From Candidatus Syntrophocurvum alkaliphilum (GTDB lineage Bacteria; Bacillota; Syntrophomonadia; Syntrophomonadales; Syntrophomonadaceae), in NCBI RefSeq assembly GCF_009734445.1, contig NZ_CP046457.1:496001-560000 (forward strand): 64,000 nucleotides of DNA, read 5' to 3'. Both the position numbers and the translations under genes were made by a program. Below, piece after piece: positions 56,705 through 64,000 of this stretch. The notes under the pieces were generated by a model. It was not told the origin of the DNA. It did no database searches and worked only from the letters and a program-made list of their open reading frames with translations. The number at the start of each line of letters is the position of its first letter. Position 1 is the first letter of the stretch.

Positions 56705-57419
56705 TAAAAGTGCACAAATTTCTATAGCTATTGTTTGTTTAGTATTAGGTATAATGTTAGCTATTCAATTTAGAGCTACAGAGGAAAATCCTAATAATAT
56801 AAGAACTGCTAGAACAGGGGACATAACGTTAAAGTTAGTTACATTAACTGAAGAAAGGGATGTACTAGCTCAAGAAGTTGTGTCTTTAAGAGAAAAGTTA
56901 AATAATGTAAGAGAACATGATCAAGCTATGGCTGATTTACAAAGTGAACTACAGGTAGCTAGCATGTATGCGGGACTAATAGCTGTTGAAGGACCAGGTG
57001 TAATTGTTACCTTAGACGATAGTGATAGGGAACTTTATCCTGGAGAAGATCCAAATAATTTATTAGTTCACGATGAAGATATTCTAAAAGTTATAAATGA
57101 ACTTAAGGCTTCAGGTGCAGAAGCTATTGCAGTAAATGATGAACGTGTAACTTCTATGTCTGAAATACGATGTGCAGGTACAACCATTCTTGTTAACTGG
57201 ACTAAAATTGCACCACCTTTTGAAATTAAAGCTGTTGGTGAACCCGATATGCTAGAAAGTGGACTTGCTATGCGAGGTGGAATCTTAGAATCTCTTAAAA
57301 TATATGGAATTGAAACGGATATAGAAAAACATGAGAGATTAGAGATACCTGCTTATGCAGGTAGTATGAGATTTAATTATGCACAACCTCTACAATCTAA
57401 TGAAAAGGCGGCGAATTAA
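56697..57419 (+). CDS. DUF881 family protein
   Basis: A 240-residue protein of the DUF881 (YlxW/YlxX) family commonly found in Firmicutes dcw clusters. One N-terminal membrane helix (ISIAIVCLVLGIMLAIQF), a coiled coil (LTEERDVLAQEVVSLREKL) and the conserved GPGVIVTLDDS, LLVHDEDILKVINELKASGAEAIAVND and MRFNYAQP segments. Its precise function is unknown; the setting implies a division or envelope role outside the membrane. Confidence 0.9.
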   Translation: MNSKSAQISIAIVCLVLGIMLAIQFRATEENPNNIRTARTGDITLKLVTLTEERDVLAQEVVSLREKLNNVREHDQAMADLQSELQVASMYAGLIAVEGPGVIVTLDDSDRELYPGEDPNNLLVHDEDILKVINELKASGAEAIAVNDERVTSMSEIRCAGTTILVNWTKIAPPFEIKAVGEPDMLESGLAMRGGILESLKIYGIETDIEKHERLEIPAYAGSMRFNYAQPLQSNEKAAN

Positions 57420-57423
57420 GCAA

Positions 57424-57759
57424 ATGTGGTTATTAGTACTTTTTTGTTTAATATTAGGTATTTTTATTGGTTTTCAACTACCTTTATTTTTACCAGATTT
57501 TTATGCAAAATATATGTCAATTGCTGTCCTTGCTGCATTAGATTCGGTTTTTGGAGGTATTAGAGCTTATATAGAAGAAACATTTGATAATACAGTATTT
57601 ATTACTGGTTTTATTACAAATACTCTTTTAGCAGCTGCTATAGCATATTTAGGAGACCGTCTAGGGGTTGAATTGTACTTAGCAGCAGTGATTGTATTTG
57701 GTGTAAGGATATTCCAAAATTTAGGGATAATACGTCGATATCTAATTAAAAAATACTAA
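57424..57759 (+). CDS. sbp: Small basic protein Sbp (DUF1290)
   Basis: A 111-residue hydrophobic protein with about three to four membrane segments (MWLLVLFCLILGIFIGFQL, FITGFITNTLLAAAIAYLG) and the family's YMSIAVLAALDSVFGGIRA. It belongs to DUF1290, always found beside DUF881 genes near ftsA. Function unknown. ATG 57424 (MWLL) is chosen by comparison with family N-termini; earlier in-frame ATGs lie inside the DUF881 gene. Confidence 0.88.
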   Translation: MWLLVLFCLILGIFIGFQLPLFLPDFYAKYMSIAVLAALDSVFGGIRAYIEETFDNTVFITGFITNTLLAAAIAYLGDRLGVELYLAAVIVFGVRIFQNLGIIRRYLIKKY

Positions 57760-57839
57760 ATATTTTAAAGATATAAAAAAGGTATATAAATACGTTTGTG
57801 GTATTTTAAAGTAGTATATTTTTTAAGGGGTGCGTTGAT

Positions 57840-59066
57840 ATTAACAGGCGAAATATTATTGTTAGTTTAGATGTAGGTACTAGTTCGATTAAAGCTACCC
57901 TTGGTGAAGTTGGTCAAGCAAAAGATGTTAGCATATTAGGGATTTCACAAGTGCCTTCATTAGGTCTAAGAAAAGGTAATATAGTTGATATAGAAAGCAC
58001 CGCTAAATCTATTGATACATGTCTAAATGATTTAGAAAGACTGACAGGTACACCTATTGATAAAGCAATAATAGGGTTTTCAGGTGCAAGTGTTTATGCA
58101 CTAAATAATCATGCAGTAGTTGCTGTTGGCAATCCAACTTATGAAATAACAAAAGATGATAAAGAAAGAGTGCTTCAATCAGCTCGAAATATGGCATTGC
58201 CACCAGATAAAACAATTGTACAAACCATAGAAAGGCAGTATATAGTTGATGGTTATGATGGAGTAAAAGATCCAGTCGGAATGGTAGGGAGTAGGTTAGA
58301 AGTTGAAGTAGTTATAATAATTGCAACTACTGCTGCTATACAAAACCTACAAAGAAGTATCAATAGAATTAATTTAGATATTGATAACTTAGTATATACT
58401 CCCTTATTAACAGCAGAATCTGTACTTACACCTACAGAAAAAGAAATGGGTGTTGTGATTGTAGATATTGGTGGAGGAACTACAAATGTAACTGTTTTTG
58501 AGCAAGGAAGTATGTCAACAACTACCGTTTTGCCTGTTGGTGGTGAGTTTGTAACAAAAGATATTGCAATAATTCTTAGAACATCAATTGAAGAAGCCAA
58601 TAGGGTGAAAGAACGCTATGGTGTAGCCTCTACTGAATTGGCCAAAACAGATGTACTTATAGATATACATAATTTACAAGGTAGTGATGTTAAACAAGTT
58701 AATCAGTATATGGTTGCAGAAATTATTTATGCTAGAATTGAAGAATTAGCACAATTAATTTATGAAGAACTTCAAGTAGCAGGGGTTATAGATAAACTTC
58801 CTGGTGGAATAGTCTTATCTGGTGGAGGAGCCCAACTAACAGGTATAGTAGAAGTTTTAGAAGAACTTCTTGAGTTGCCAGTACGGTTAGGTATTCCCGA
58901 AAATATTAGAGGAGTTCCTACTGATTTTAATAAACCACAGAATGCTGTAGTGCTAGGAGCATTAAATTATAAAGTTAACCAATTAGGTTCAGAAGTAGAG
59001 TTGAATTATAGCCAGGAGAGTTTACTTGATAAAATTATTTACTGGTTTAAAGATCTATTTAGATAG
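57840..59066 (+). CDS. ftsA: Cell division protein FtsA, apparent ATT start
   Basis: A 408-residue actin-like protein that tethers FtsZ to the membrane. The first phosphate loop VSLDVGTSSIKATLGE, IVDIGGGTTNVTVFEQG, LSGGGAQLTGI and the 1C-domain region are present. The C-terminus (LLDKIIYWFKDLFR) is the amphipathic membrane-targeting helix. The homologous N-terminus begins NRRNIIVSLDVG, but no ATG, GTG or TTG is in frame between the stop at 57807 and a GTG at 57951, and starting there would lose the phosphate loop. ATT at 57840 has AAGGGGTG 7 bases upstream and gives normal length, so I take it as the start. Confidence 0.88.
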   Translation: MNRRNIIVSLDVGTSSIKATLGEVGQAKDVSILGISQVPSLGLRKGNIVDIESTAKSIDTCLNDLERLTGTPIDKAIIGFSGASVYALNNHAVVAVGNPTYEITKDDKERVLQSARNMALPPDKTIVQTIERQYIVDGYDGVKDPVGMVGSRLEVEVVIIIATTAAIQNLQRSINRINLDIDNLVYTPLLTAESVLTPTEKEMGVVIVDIGGGTTNVTVFEQGSMSTTTVLPVGGEFVTKDIAIILRTSIEEANRVKERYGVASTELAKTDVLIDIHNLQGSDVKQVNQYMVAEIIYARIEELAQLIYEELQVAGVIDKLPGGIVLSGGGAQLTGIVEVLEELLELPVRLGIPENIRGVPTDFNKPQNAVVLGALNYKVNQLGSEVELNYSQESLLDKIIYWFKDLFR

Positions 59067-59086
59067 CAAGCTAAGGAGGTATTTAA

Positions 59087-60151
59087 ATGCCATTAGACTT
59101 TGATGTAGAAATGCAACAGTTCGCTGATATTAAAGTTGTTGGAGTAGGTGGTGGGGGCAGTAATGCCGTTAATAGAATGATAGAAGCAGGTTTAAAAGGT
59201 GTGGAATTTATTGCTATTAATACTGATTCACAGGCATTATTCCTATCAAAAGCAGAGAAAAAAATACAAGTTGGTGAGAAACTAACTAAAGGTTTGGGAG
59301 CAGGGGCTGATCCTGACGTTGGAAAAAATGCAGCAGAAGAAAGTATAGAAGAAATTAAAAAATCAATACAAGGTGCAGATATGGTATTTGTTACTGCTGG
59401 TATGGGTGGAGGAACTGGAACTGGTGGAGCTCCAGTTATTGCAAGTATTGCTAGAGAATTAGGGGCTTTAACAGTTGGTGTTGTAACTAAGCCATTTACG
59501 TTTGAGGGGAGGAAGAGAAACCTTCAAGCTGAAAAAGGTACACAAGAACTACGTACAGAAGTTGATAGTTTAATTACTATACCAAATGACAGATTATTAC
59601 AAGTAGTCGATAAACATACAGCATTCAATGATGCATTTAGAATAGCAGATGATATACTGCGACAAGGTGTTCAAGGAATATCAGATCTTATAGCTATACC
59701 AGGGGTTATAAATTGTGATTTTGCAGATGTACAAACAGTAATGCAAAGTACTGGCTCAGCATTAATGGGTATAGGAAAAGCCAATGGAGAAAATAGAGCA
59801 GCAGAAGCTGCAAGGATGGCTATATCTAGCCCTCTTCTAGAAACATCTATAGAAGGAGCACAAGGAGTTCTATTTAACATAAGTGGTGGTAATGATCTGA
59901 CTTTATTTGAGATTAATGAAGCTGCAGAAATAATACATCAAGCCGCAGATATAGAAGCTAATATTATATTTGGAGCTAATATAGATGAAAACTTAAATGA
60001 TGAAGTTAGAGTAACGGTAATAGCCACTGGGTTTAATTCGGAAAATGATAAACAACATGATCTTCCAACTAAAAGTAAAGGCTTAGATTCTCCTCCAAGC
60101 TTTGTAGATAAAAGTGATTTAGAAATACCTCCATTTCTAAGAAGAAAATAA
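59087..60151 (+). CDS. ftsZ: Cell division protein FtsZ
   Basis: A 354-residue tubulin-like GTPase. The nucleotide loops [24 protein letters not shown] and the tubulin signature [15 protein letters not shown] are present, with the synergy loop residues in [11 protein letters not shown]. The short linker ends in the conserved [12 protein letters not shown] tail, which binds FtsA. It assembles the Z ring. ATG lies 20 bases after ftsA behind AAGGAGGT. It ends the division unit before a strong terminator. Confidence 0.98.
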   Translation: MPLDFDVEMQQFADIKVVGVGGGGSNAVNRMIEAGLKGVEFIAINTDSQALFLSKAEKKIQVGEKLTKGLGAGADPDVGKNAAEESIEEIKKSIQGADMVFVTAGMGGGTGTGGAPVIASIARELGALTVGVVTKPFTFEGRKRNLQAEKGTQELRTEVDSLITIPNDRLLQVVDKHTAFNDAFRIADDILRQGVQGISDLIAIPGVINCDFADVQTVMQSTGSALMGIGKANGENRAAEAARMAISSPLLETSIEGAQGVLFNISGGNDLTLFEINEAAEIIHQAADIEANIIFGANIDENLNDEVRVTVIATGFNSENDKQHDLPTKSKGLDSPPSFVDKSDLEIPPFLRRK

Positions 60152-60170
60152 AACATAGTATTCACAAGAA

Positions 60171-60200
60171 AAACTGGGTATAAATACCCAGTTTTTTTTT
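60171..60200 (+). terminator. Terminator after ftsZ
   Basis: AAACTGGGTA at 60171-60180, loop TAAA, TACCCAGTTT from 60185, and a run of T to 60200. It separates ftsZ from the sporulation genes. Confidence 0.95.
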
Positions 60201-60327
60201 GTGAATATTATTCACGAAGTACGTCTGTTTTTTAATTTTTATGCTTAAATTACGTTTTTTACGCAGAATCATCATTTAAATAAATGTTTTTTTTATACTT
60301 TTAAAGACAAATTATAAGTTCTGGTTT

Positions 60328-60336
60328 TGGTATAAT
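60328..60336 (+). promoter_or_regulatory. Predicted promoter of spoIIGA-sigE
   Basis: An extended -10, TGGTATAAT, lies about 80 bases before spoIIGA. In spore formers this promoter is normally sigma-A with Spo0A. A reverse-oriented TTTGTCTTT near 60305-60313 only weakly resembles a 0A box. Confidence 0.5.
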
Positions 60337-60417
60337 TTGGAATACATAAGAAGTATTTATTATCATAAAGATTAAGTGGCGGTATTTGCCTAAGTTTTTG
60401 AGAGTTTGGTGATAATT

Positions 60418-61296
60418 TTGCCGGATCAAAAAATATATGCTGACCTTACATTTATAATAAACTTTGTTATGGATTTTTGTATACTATGGGCAACTGCTAA
60501 ACTGGCTGGAATAAAAATTGTATATAAACGACTTATTATAGCTTCCATAATTGGGGGATTATATGCAGTTGGATATCTTTTACCGGATATGAGCCAGTGG
60601 TATACACTACCTTTAAAAATAATATTCTCATGCTTGTTAATCATTCTGGCACTGTGGCCTAAAGGTTGGGAAGAGTTTAAAAAAGCATTCCTGTATTTTT
60701 ATGCAATAAATTTTACAGTAGCTGGAGCAACTATAGGTATATCTTATCTTTTTCATACTAACACGCAAGCAGCAACATACTCCTATTTATGGCTATTAGG
60801 TGGAATTTTATGTGCTATTACAATAGGCATAGCTGGAGAAAAGTATTTTGTGAAAAAAGTTATTCCTAACTTATTACGTTTTAATGTAAAGCTTAAATTT
60901 GGTGATCTAATATGTAATGGTGAGGGTTTTCTAGATACAGGTAATGGTTTGCGGGATCCAATAACTAACAAACCAGTTGTAGTTGCTGAATACAGATTAA
61001 TAAAGGGGTGTCTTCCTGATGATTTTATTAACGTTTTAGAAAAGTCAAATAATGAAACTGATATGTTAGAAGCTTTGGCTGATACATCATGGGCTAGTAG
61101 AATAAGACTAATTCCTTTTACCTCTATTGGGAAAAAACATGGTCTTTTAGTTGGTGTTAGGGCTGATGAAATATTAGTTGAAACTGGTGATATGGATTTA
61201 GTTCATAAAAATGTAGTAGTTGGTATCTATAAAGATATTTTATGTGCTGAAGGGCAATATCAAATGTTAATACCTTCTGAAATAGTACAAAACTAA
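60418..61296 (+). CDS. spoIIGA: Sporulation sigma-E factor-processing peptidase
   Basis: A 292-residue membrane aspartic protease. Five hydrophobic segments fill the first ~150 residues ([20 protein letters not shown] and others). The protease domain has the catalytic Asp in [12 protein letters not shown] and later [26 protein letters not shown]. It cleaves pro-sigma-E at the septal membrane when signalled by SpoIIR. Start is uncertain: TTG 60418 has GGTGAT 4 bases upstream; TTG 60406 and GTG 60409 are alternatives. sigE follows 13 bases downstream. Confidence 0.93.
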   Translation: MPDQKIYADLTFIINFVMDFCILWATAKLAGIKIVYKRLIIASIIGGLYAVGYLLPDMSQWYTLPLKIIFSCLLIILALWPKGWEEFKKAFLYFYAINFTVAGATIGISYLFHTNTQAATYSYLWLLGGILCAITIGIAGEKYFVKKVIPNLLRFNVKLKFGDLICNGEGFLDTGNGLRDPITNKPVVVAEYRLIKGCLPDDFINVLEKSNNETDMLEALADTSWASRIRLIPFTSIGKKHGLLVGVRADEILVETGDMDLVHKNVVVGIYKDILCAEGQYQMLIPSEIVQN

Positions 61297-61309
61297 AGGG
61301 GGATTCATT

Positions 61310-62035
61310 ATGAATCTGTTGGAAAAATTGTCTAGTTGGAAACTGATTTTATTAAAATTTTATGTGAAAAAAAAGCATCCCAATTTAATCCATTACATTG
61401 GATCTACAGAAGTTTTACCACCCCCTCTTAAAGAAGATGAAGAAACAAGTTTAATATCAAAACTTGAAAAAGGAAATTCAGATGTAAAAGCAACATTAAT
61501 TGAACATAACCTTAGATTGGTAGTATATATTTCTAAAAAATTTGAGAATACGGGTATAAATATAGAAGATTTAGTTTCTATTGGAACTATTGGACTAATA
61601 AAAGCTGTTAATACTTTTCAACCTCAAAAAAATATAAAACTAGCTACTTATGCATCACGTTGTATTGAAAATGAAATACTAATGTATCTTAGAAGAAATT
61701 TAAAAAATAGAGGAGAAGTATCGCTAGATGAGCCATTAAATGTTGATTGGGATGGAAATGAATTGTTACTATCTGATGTATTAGGTACTGAAGGGGATAT
61801 GATTTATAAAAAAATTGAAGGAGAAGTAGAAAAAAGTTTACTTTGGAAAGCAATGCATAAACTAAATCCTCGTGAAAAAACAATTATACAACTTAGATTT
61901 GGTTTAAATACTGAGGGAATAGAAAAAACTCAAAAAGAAGTTGCAGATATTTTAGGTATTTCTCAATCTTATATATCTAGGCTTGAAAAGCGTATATTAA
62001 AGCGCTTACAACGTGAAATTCGAAAAATAGAATAG
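61310..62035 (+). CDS. sigE: RNA polymerase sporulation sigma factor E (pro-form)
   Basis: A 241-residue sigma-70-type factor. The first ~34 residues are a hydrophobic/basic pro-sequence ([16 protein letters not shown]). The processing site by analogy with B. subtilis is in [12 protein letters not shown], after Glu34. Regions 2 ([31 protein letters not shown]) and 4 ([21 protein letters not shown]) follow. It drives early mother-cell transcription after cleavage by SpoIIGA. ATG behind AAAGGGGGAT. Confidence 0.96.
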   Translation: MNLLEKLSSWKLILLKFYVKKKHPNLIHYIGSTEVLPPPLKEDEETSLISKLEKGNSDVKATLIEHNLRLVVYISKKFENTGINIEDLVSIGTIGLIKAVNTFQPQKNIKLATYASRCIENEILMYLRRNLKNRGEVSLDEPLNVDWDGNELLLSDVLGTEGDMIYKKIEGEVEKSLLWKAMHKLNPREKTIIQLRFGLNTEGIEKTQKEVADILGISQSYISRLEKRILKRLQREIRKIE

Positions 62036-62120
62036 CTTTATTAAAATTAATAAAACTTAAATTTATTAATTCTTTGGCTGCGCGGATTAGATAAGGATTT
62101 TTTTGTAGCAAATATCTATT

Positions 62121-62144
62121 GACCTCATTTCGAGGTCTTTTTTT
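62121..62144 (+). terminator. Terminator after sigE
   Basis: GACCTC, loop ATTTC, GAGGTC and seven T. It separates sigE from sigG, consistent with separate control of the two sigma factors. Confidence 0.88.
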
Positions 62145-62248
62145 ATTTGTATTTAAAATTACATTGGATAGTCGAATAATATTTATCTAATTAGTAAATA
62201 ATTTTAATGAAATAAATATAAAAAATATTTAGGGGAAGGGGTGGCTAG

Positions 62249-63019
62249 TTGATTAACAAGGTAGAAATATGCGGAGTAAATACTTCTAAACTGCCAGTTC
62301 TTAAAAATGAAGAAATGAAAAACCTCTTCGTTTCTATGCAATCAGGTGAATATGAAGCACGTGAAAAATTGATACAAGGAAATTTAAGATTAGTACTTAG
62401 TGTTATTCAGCGTTTTAGTAATAGAGGTGAATATGTTGATGACTTATTTCAGGTAGGATGTATTGGATTAATTAAAGCTATTGATAACTTTGATTTAAGT
62501 CAAAATGTAAGATTTTCAACATATGCTGTTCCGATGATTATAGGTGAAATAAGAAGGTATTTACGTGATAATAATGCTGTTAGAGTATCTAGGTCTTTGA
62601 GAGATATAGCCTATAAAGCTTTACAAGTACGGGAAAAGATGTTGTTAAACAACTCAGCAGAGCCTACTATTGCTCAAATTGCACAGGAACTTGAGGTAGG
62701 GCGTGAAGAAGTTGTGTTTGCATTGGATGCGATACAAGAACCTGTTTCATTATTTGAGCCGATATATAATGATGGTGGCGATCCAATCTTGGTTATGGAT
62801 CAAATAAGTGATGACAAAAATTCAGATGAACTGTGGTTAGAAGAGATATCAATAAAAGAAGCATTAAAAAAATTAAATGATAGAGAAAAACATATAGTTT
62901 CTTTACGTTTCTTTAATGGAAAAACACAAATGGAGGTCGCTGAAGAAATAGGTATATCACAAGCTCAAGTTTCACGTTTAGAAAAGGCAGCCTTAAAACA
63001 CCTGAAAAAATATATATAA
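62249..63019 (+). CDS. sigG: RNA polymerase sporulation sigma factor G
   Basis: A 256-residue forespore sigma factor. The N-terminal NKVEICGVNTSKLPVL is characteristic of SigG. Region 2 (LIQGNLRLVLSVIQRF, DDLFQVGCIGLIKAIDNF), region 3 and region 4 (TQMEVAEEIGISQAQVSRLEKAAL) are complete. It controls late forespore genes. The start is TTG with GGGGTGG upstream. By analogy its promoter should be sigma-F/sigma-G dependent; I did not find convincing hexamers in the 213-bp gap before it. Confidence 0.95.
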   Translation: MINKVEICGVNTSKLPVLKNEEMKNLFVSMQSGEYEAREKLIQGNLRLVLSVIQRFSNRGEYVDDLFQVGCIGLIKAIDNFDLSQNVRFSTYAVPMIIGEIRRYLRDNNAVRVSRSLRDIAYKALQVREKMLLNNSAEPTIAQIAQELEVGREEVVFALDAIQEPVSLFEPIYNDGGDPILVMDQISDDKNSDELWLEEISIKEALKKLNDREKHIVSLRFFNGKTQMEVAEEIGISQAQVSRLEKAALKHLKKYI

Positions 63020-63048
63020 GATGTGTTCATTTAAAGGGAGGCATACTA

Positions 63049-63633
63049 ATGAGACATAGTTTAGTAATACTATTTTTATTAGCAGTAATACTTGCATTAG
63101 CAGTACCTATGACAGTCAATTATTATGATGTTGAAGAAGCATTTACTCCCGACAATCTAATAAGGGTTCAAATTATTGCCAACAGTGATAATGAAGAAGA
63201 TCAATTTATAAAGTATCAGATTAAAGACGAACTTGTAAAAGTATTATCAAATAAATTAGAAGATGCTGAGGATGTTAGTGAAAGCGAAATAATAATAAAA
63301 CAAAATTTAGGAACAGTAGAGAGCATAACAAAAAAAGTATTAAACTTATATAATAAAGAATATGATTCAACTGTAGCATTTTCTAATATAGAGTTTCCAA
63401 CTAAATCATATGGTGATTTTGTATTACCTCAAGATGAATATAAAGCATTAAGAATAACACTAGGAAATGGTAAAGGAACAAATTGGTGGTGTGTATTATT
63501 CCCACCATTATGTTTTGCGGGTGACCCAGACAAACAAATTTTAGAGAATGAAGATACTCCGCCATTTTATGTAGTAGAAAAATTACAGAATATTAGAACT
63601 CCAAGAGTAACTATATACGACCTAGAGGAATAA
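63049..63633 (+). CDS. spoIIR: Stage II sporulation protein R
   Basis: A 194-residue secreted signalling protein. A signal peptide (LVILFLLAVILALAVPM) is followed by LIRVQIIANSDNEEDQFIKYQIKDEL, the KSYGDFVLPQDEYKALRI segment and NWWCVLFPPLCF, all SpoIIR features. Made in the forespore, it crosses into the intermembrane space and activates SpoIIGA. It lies only 29 bases after sigG, with AAAGGGAGG before its ATG, so it may be co-transcribed with sigG. Confidence 0.95.
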   Translation: MRHSLVILFLLAVILALAVPMTVNYYDVEEAFTPDNLIRVQIIANSDNEEDQFIKYQIKDELVKVLSNKLEDAEDVSESEIIIKQNLGTVESITKKVLNLYNKEYDSTVAFSNIEFPTKSYGDFVLPQDEYKALRITLGNGKGTNWWCVLFPPLCFAGDPDKQILENEDTPPFYVVEKLQNIRTPRVTIYDLEE

Positions 63634-63638
63634 AGTAG

Positions 63639-63667
63639 AAAAGTCCTGTTTATCAGGACTTTTTTTA
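63639..63667 (+). terminator. Terminator after spoIIR
   Basis: AAAAGTCCTG, loop TTTAT, CAGGACTTTTTTT: a strong hairpin with T-run ending the sporulation cluster. Confidence 0.94.
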
Positions 63668-63702
63668 TGTTAAACTTTTTCAAAAGGGTATTGAGGTTAA
63701 AA

Positions 63703-64000
63703 ATGAGCAAGAAAAAATCTACGGTTCAGCTAAACTGGGAAACGAAAAATAAGCAAATAACAAATAGCCAACAATTACTAAAGGATATTGAATTTGTACA
63801 ACCTAATCCTATAATTCTTGATCAAGGAATGATAGTTGATTTTAAAAATGATTACTTTAAACATTCTAAACAAAAAACAAATAAACTAATTAAAGGGGAT
63901 AATTTATCAGTAATAAATGCATTAATAAACCAAAAATATAGCCAAAAAATTGACTTAATATATCTTGACCCACCTTATTTTAGCAATATGGATTATACAT
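63703..64000 (+). CDS. Site-specific DNA methyltransferase, 5' part (cut by window end)
   Basis: The first 99 residues of a gene continuing past the window; ATG 63703 has TTGAGGT upstream. KGDNLSVINAL followed by KIDLIYLDPPYFSNMDYT is the SAM-site/catalytic arrangement of amino-methyltransferases of the N6-adenine/N4-cytosine class with the DPPY tetrad, as in type III Mod and type II beta-class enzymes. The first ~60 residues (KKKSTVQLNWETKNK) are charged and unfamiliar. It could belong to a restriction-modification or other defence system; nothing beyond is visible. Confidence 0.8.
   Translation, partial: MSKKKSTVQLNWETKNKQITNSQQLLKDIEFVQPNPIILDQGMIVDFKNDYFKHSKQKTNKLIKGDNLSVINALINQKYSQKIDLIYLDPPYFSNMDYT

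Noticed and set aside
60305-60313. Spo0A box upstream of spoIIGA
   Set aside because: TTTGTCTTT on the minus strand departs from the 0A consensus at the key GAA positions; too weak to call.
60938-60976. Possible aspartyl protease fragment unrelated to sporulation
   Set aside because: The DTGN motif belongs to SpoIIGA, shown by the membrane N-terminus and the adjacent sigE.
1-64000. CRISPR arrays, tRNA or rRNA genes, transposases, prophage
   Set aside because: No regularly spaced direct repeats, no cloverleaf or rRNA sequence and no transposase or phage protein motifs were seen by reading; the only repeats are the dispersed family described.

Overview
The window is A+T-rich bacterial DNA with Clostridia/Bacillota-type gene content and order, and probably comes from an endospore-forming strict anaerobe. 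Reasons: the mraZ-to-ftsZ wall/division cluster runs straight into spoIIGA-sigE-sigG-spoIIR; Shine-Dalgarno sites are strong and TTG/GTG starts common; two selenocysteine formate dehydrogenases are present; and HemZ, RelA, Dtd and a Firmicutes-type 6S RNA sit in their usual neighbourhoods. I do not name a species.

Layout. (1) 1-17222 is a formate/molybdopterin island. It holds the end of an MTA/SAH deaminase gene, mobB, a CoA-disulfide reductase-rhodanese gene, a soluble NAD-linked formate dehydrogenase operon (NuoE-like, NuoF-like and an FdhA whose in-frame UGA at 6285 reads as selenocysteine), then on the minus strand fdhE and an exported membrane formate dehydrogenase fdnGHI (Sec UGA at 12896-12898), and finally two different moeA genes back to back. 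The two enzymes would give the cell a cytoplasmic NADH-coupled and an extracytoplasmic cytochrome b-coupled route between formate/CO2 and its redox pools. (2) 17445-29801 holds ilvE, a PRK06851-type P-loop protein, an MFS carrier, the recJ-relA-dtd-MBL run and an SsuABC/TauABC-like ABC transporter. (3) 29959-38006 holds hemZ, hisS, aspS, 6S RNA, tcdA, a MagIII/EndoIII-like glycosylase, a phenylacetate-CoA ligase and an ACT protein; this and ilvE suit an amino-acid fermenter. (4) glnA and a PHP-domain gene follow. (5) 41127-60200 is the division/peptidoglycan cluster: mraZ rsmH ftsL pbp/spoVD murE murF mraY murD ftsW murG murC murA divIB DUF881 sbp ftsA ftsZ. (6) 60418-63633 is the early mother-cell/forespore sigma cluster. 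(7) The window ends inside a new DNA methyltransferase gene, possibly the edge of a restriction-modification or defence locus.

The least expected items are non-coding or concern gene starts. A dispersed intergenic repeat with a conserved core occurs at five sites: two copies bracket moeA in direct orientation, one has a perfect 26-bp palindrome, and a split, rearranged pair sits between murG and murC. ftsA has no ATG/GTG/TTG in frame ahead of its nucleotide-binding N-terminus and seems to start at ATT. A strongly structured spacer lies upstream of fdnG. A possible small RNA with its own terminator precedes mraZ, and a perfect palindrome overlaps the fdhE -10 box. I saw no CRISPR array, tRNA, rRNA, transposase gene or prophage. 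No wholly new protein system is evident; most coding content is recognisable.
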